From NCBI GenBank assembly GCA_029721515.1, contig CM056556.1, positions 21,963,669 to 22,027,668 of the forward strand: a stretch of 64,000 nt of DNA, written 5' to 3'. A program made the translations under genes and the position numbers. Every line of letters begins with the position of its first letter. The first letter of the stretch is position 1. Source of the DNA: Synanceia verrucosa (taxonomy: Eukaryota; Chordata; Actinopteri; Perciformes; Synanceiidae). Positions 60,113 to 64,000 of the stretch are shown in pieces. The notes beneath the pieces were generated by a model, which worked only from the letters and a program-made list of their open reading frames with translations, searched no databases and was not told where the DNA came from.

Positions 60113-63100
60113 CAAAAATGTAATGATATAATGATATTTTGTTGACTAAAACTGGACTAAATCTAAATAAAATTCAGAAGACTAAAGCTAAATGGCATTT
60201 TTGTCTAGGACTAAGACTAAATCAAAATTTGCTGTCAAATTAACACTGCTACAGACTGAGCTACTGCTGCATAAGATGTGTTTATTTTTCGGAAGTGGGT
60301 TGTATGAGGAACGTATCCCTAGTAGGTGTATTACCTAGAGTAGATGATTGTCGGAATGGCTCCACCAGACTGGAGTACCGACACTACTGCAACGGAATAT
60401 ACAGTGCTGTGGACGAGGCAGCAGCAAAACAGATTTAAGCCACCTAAAATAAAGAATCATCTAAAAAAACTGATATCCATTTAAGTGTACACTATATTTT
60501 TCTACGATCGAAACATATGAATACTGTTGTTGTCATCGAAGCTTTCTGTTTTTGGAGAGAGGGCAGACAAGTTTTGATCTCAGTTCAGTTCTCCACTGGA
60601 AAGGACAAAGACATTGGTTTCTGGCTGCAAGATAAAGCACTGAAAATGGTCTAAACTTGGAGTATGCTTAAAAAGATATTGATTTTTGAGCCTTTCTTGT
60701 CTGTTTCTCCAAAGTGGGGTTGCACCAACTGTCATACTACACTGTGGATAAGTAATTCATACAACCCCCTTCAAAACACCCAGACTATCCCTCATGACAG
60801 TTGCCACTGCAGCCATAAAGTTGACAGTCATTTTCCAGGAATGAGAAGCCTCCTTTTGTATTTCTCTGAAATCAAGGTCCATTTGTTCCAAAAATGTGGA
60901 TTTCAAGTGATAACTCTGCCACTGTTGTCACTGTGAAATGAAAGCGAGAGGGCAAAGTCAACTGACCTTGAAGCTCTACTTTTCACATTTGACGATTACA
61001 AGGACGTCAACTTCCACATGCAGCTTGTGACATGTTAAAGTAGCAAGGACATGTCAGAGTAACACACAAAAACCTCACTATCGAAATGCCGGGACACGAC
61101 TGACTGCACATGTACTCCAGAGAGCAAAGTCAGTCGTTCATGTCAGCTTTACTGTCAGAAGTCACAGTGCAGTGATTCAGGGAGACAATTAAAGTTCCTG
61201 TGCACTCAGCCATTCTCCACTGCACTCTAATCAAACACAAACGTTCCCATGAGACGCAGAGTCATACGGCCGTATTGACTTCCATTATCACAGTCAATGG
61301 CTTCTGCACGCGTAAACTCAAACATGTAAACACGCAGACTCAGAGCAGAATGGCCACAATCAGCCTGTTCTGGTTTTCCAACAGCATCCACTCACAGCAT
61401 AAACACACATCTATCTGAAATAAACACTATTATTACAGAATATAGGATTGTGGTACCAATTGTTGTTTGCCTTTTTACCCTGATGGCTCACTAATGACTA
61501 CCACACTGGGATTCAATTACCAAAGCGGTATATGCTGTCTGAATAAACAGAAATTATGACATTTTGGCAGTTTTCTACAAGTGATCAGAGTGCATTATGA
61601 GTCCATTATAGGCATTTAGTCATCATATAAGAACATACTGAGAGATTCTTGATCCAGCATAGCATTTATTTGACATTTGAGCATACTGATATATTTTCTC
61701 AACAGAGTTATGCTGGTTAAGCTGTAATATTTATTTGAGATGATGAAGCGCTACACTGGAACAAATTCTTTAAGAGAAGAAATTCTTTGAAGCTTTAAAG
61801 CTATTTTACAGGTATAGATAGATCAGTTCTTAATTAATTTCTACTAGTGACTCAATACAATCTTAATTTATTATTTACACTTATTTAAAACGGCAAGAAT
61901 AAACAAAATTGGGGCTGGTTAACATTAGCATCATCAGAGAAGCTCTATTCAACATGAGCATTTGGTTGAGGTAAATTACTCCATATGAAAATAATAAAAT
62001 ATTAAAATTACTGAAGTGCAAATTTATCAATAAAAGCAAATTTGATCATTTCCTAATCATTTGAATAATGATTTTATGCAAATATCCACTATAGATGTCG
62101 ATAATAAAGTAAAAGGATAAAATTTGCATTTTGAAACACAAAAAAATAAAAATGTGTATCATGTGGCTTGTCAACTAAATGCATGAATAAAATGAGTCAA
62201 ATTCATACATCCCAAAAGTAAGTACAGTAGTATTAGCTCCTTTTGAAAACCAATAAACCAACAGCATCATCTGTGCTTTACTGACCAGTTGCGAGAAATT
62301 TCCTAGCTGGAATTACTCCTCTTCTTCACAGAAATAAGGAGTAAGAATGCAACAGCAGCGGACAAATTGTTCTGATCTTGGCAAGATCAAGAGGACATCA
62401 ATGGACAAGATTTGCTGCTGGGCTCCTGTTTACTATCTGATACTAACAAACTCCTTTTGTACCACTTTTCTCTGCAGGAATACCACTCAGCATTTTTTCA
62501 TCATTCAATGAATCTCAGTATAGAAAATGCATAAGCACAAAAGTGAAATGATAAGGTGTACACAGGGATGCTGTGGACTGATCCTTCTTGTCATTGAACA
62601 GTTGGTCAGGGGGAGTTTCCCACTTTGACTAGTCTGTGATCCAGCTTTGCAAATCAAGGAATCCAGCATCAGCAGAACACCAAACCCGCTGTAGACTGAT
62701 TAAAAAAATGCAGTGCGGGTATATTTGTATCTTTTCAAAAAAGGCAGTGTGTAGTAAAATTGAAGATTCTAAAAATGTTACTCCACAGTTCACTCTCTCC
62801 TCACTTTCCTCCTCTCTGTCCTTCCTGTATGTGTCCATCACACCCTCTCTCCTCTCACCAGAGCGTGTCTCAAGGGCTTGGCTACAAAAGCCTGAGATAG
62901 AAAAGCAGTGATCTATAATTCATACAGATCACTGACCCTGGAGGAGATACACAGACTGGTGATTAGCTACAGTGTGCATTATATTCTATTGTCAGTGTGA
63001 GTTCAAGGCAAGGGAGATGAGTGCATATGTGTCTGTTAATGTGTCTGGTTTTGTGTAAAGATTGATGACAGAGCTCTGCGGAACATATGGCATCTACAGC

Positions 63101-63340
63101 GGGTGGTTATTGTATATATTTTCACACATAACCAAAGCCTTAATTGTAAATAGAAACACAAAGGAAATGCAGACAGCAGCAATATGACTAGAAGTGAGTG
63201 GCTTAGATTATGTGGCTATCATTTTTCATATTTGTGCAGAGTGTGTGTCTTTGTAACTGCTCTCCGTTTCATCTTCTTAAGGTTAACAACGAATCACCTC
63301 ATTATCATCCACCTACGCATCTGCACACATCTCCTCTGCT

Positions 63341-63410
63341 ACACACACACGCACACACACACACACACACGCACACACACACACACACACGCACACACAC
63401 ACACACGCGC
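63341..63410. repeat. (CA)n with regular GC interruptions
   Basis: A CA run in which the AC phase is replaced by GC at 63351, 63371 and 63391, exactly 20 bases apart, ending acacacgcgc. Confidence 0.95.
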
Positions 63411-64000
63411 AAACAGACTTTTGTCACGAGATGATGGTGCTTGATTACAAAGGGGTTGTAGGTGGTAATCAGTGATTATAGAGGTCAGTCTAGTTAGGGG
63501 AAATTATTACATCTTCAGTGTCTGAGATGGAGATTTAGAATCTTAGCAGAGGGGTGGTGGTGACAAGGATGTAGGCAGATAAAAGACTGAAGCACACACT
63601 GTGTAATTCATAGAAAATTACCCTGGCACCTTATCAAACAAATACCTCAAGCTCAAGCTTCTACAGAAGTTGGAGTGAGCAACAAGGAATCAGTCAGTAC
63701 TGGAGGGATTTTACTATATCCATTTCCTAAAAGATAAATGAATTTAATTAAAGCTGCAAGCAAATATGAATGGAAACAGAAATTATGTTTTGCAAGTTTT
63801 ACCCTACTTTCTGAATGAAAGACAATATTAAATACATCCGACATGAGCAACTACTGTATGTCCCAAATGAGGTCATCCATTAGGGGGCGCTATGTAGCCA
63901 GCTAAACTTGCATGAACTGAGGCTGTTTTGTGATCTTTTCAGTGTAATAAGGGCATCCAAAATGTGTGAAGGTTAAACCTTATTGGCAGCGTTGTGGCAG

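Larger units (their letters stand above)
59356..60247. mobile_element. AGTGTTAAT-family MITE inside the SINE
   Basis: 892 bp. Ends agtgttaattttttgacaaa and, reverse complement, agtgttaatttgacagcaaa. The host sequence gctacagact is duplicated at 59346-59355 and 60248-60257. A 10-bp match could be an 8-bp hAT duplication plus chance. The interior includes forward and reverse tgatgaca/gtcgtcaac phrases, a LINE-like tail and a perfect hairpin. Confidence 0.75.
59170..60272 (-). repeat. tRNA-headed SINE split by a MITE
   Basis: Read on the minus strand, 60272-60248 gives the head gcagcagtagctcagtctgt (box A-like tagctcagt). After the inserted MITE the sequence resumes at 59345 and runs through box B-like ggttcaagtcc down to about 59170 (aggtgccagttcctcctact, then aaggcaccaacccccaactg). 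Removing 59356-60247 and one copy of the duplicated 10 bp joins the halves cleanly. Confidence 0.75.
7651..64000 (-). other. necab2: necab2 gene locus (C-terminal part; 5' end outside window)
   Basis: This is the span of the one recognisable host gene, read right to left. Eight GT-AG exons join in phase to encode 236 residues and a stop. Known of the family: NECAB proteins have N-terminal EF-hands, a middle conserved segment with coiled coil, and a C-terminal ABM domain; they are mainly neuronal cytoplasmic calcium-binding proteins, and NECAB2 has been reported to bind adenosine A2A and mGlu5 receptors. Seen here: everything after the EF-hands. The EF-hand exons, which should end in a segment like AMGYTKK, were searched for by eye in 57561-64000 and not found, so they probably lie beyond the window. 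NECAB2 is preferred over NECAB1/3 because of the endings AQINRLAELIGRLENK, HVKVDTLCQPEA and AAWCSVSRD, which resemble human NECAB2 as I remember it. Confidence 0.9.
57561..64000 (-). other. necab2: necab2 upstream intron (incomplete)
   Basis: At least 6.4 kb. Contains a fish dispersed-repeat trace near 57830-57900 (ttttgctgcctaaatcttaa), a split SINE and MITE at 59170-60272, and a CA microsatellite at 63341-63410. I found no upstream EF-hand exon. Stretches at 57900-59160 and 60400-63330 show nothing I can firmly assign. Confidence 0.7.

Noticed and set aside
60340..60960. Possible exon or repeat (ggctccaccagactggagta onward)
   Set aside because: It resembles a dispersed repeat phrase I vaguely recall, but I could define neither ends nor a second copy in this window, so it is not called.

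Overview
This is vertebrate nuclear DNA, most likely from a percomorph teleost fish. The reasons are an AT-rich background, many CA/TG microsatellites, several dispersed repeats typical of fish (Tc1-like transposons, TTAA-flanked and hAT-like miniature elements, a tRNA-headed SINE-like repeat, a 5'-truncated LINE with an R2/NeSL-type endonuclease), and one spliced vertebrate gene spread over about 50 kb. There are no operons, prokaryotic features or CRISPR arrays.

The only host gene I can place firmly is on the minus strand. Eight exons (57424-57560, 56855-56979, 47399-47478, 39685-39741, 19083-19195, 12456-12533, 11578-11669, 7651-7679) have GT-AG boundaries and matching phases. They join into 711 nt: 236 codons plus a stop. 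The product matches the middle and C-terminal part of NECAB proteins (N-terminal EF-hand calcium-binding), closest to NECAB2: a conserved segment after the EF-hands, a short coiled coil, and the C-terminal ABM (monooxygenase-like) domain ending AAWCSVSRD. The EF-hand exons and the promoter are not visible and should lie beyond base 64000. A possible exon of an unidentified second minus-strand gene lies at 832-914.

Layout. 1-7650: downstream flank of necab2, with a decayed Tc1 (1662-2712), a dispersed repeat (3140-3455) and the 3' end of a SINE-like repeat (5359-5492). 7680-11577: last intron, with a promoter-like TIR element (8687-9190) and a nearly intact Tc1 (9950-11553) that ends about two dozen bases from a splice donor. 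12534-19082: intron with a decayed tandem array (14.3-15.04 kb) and a TTAA-flanked element carrying a small ORF (17160-18081). 19196-39684: a 20-kb intron with a nested TTAA/Tc1 element, SINE-like copies, an hAT-type MITE with a perfect 8-bp target duplication, and a second TTAA family. 39742-56854: more miniature elements, a second copy of that TTAA family, a SINE-like copy with a 14-bp target duplication, and the LINE fragment. 57561-64000: upstream intron with a SINE split by a MITE that contains a perfect 29-bp-arm hairpin.

Most of the remaining sequence is unremarkable intron. Family names for the repeats come from remembered consensus features and visible termini, not from database searches.
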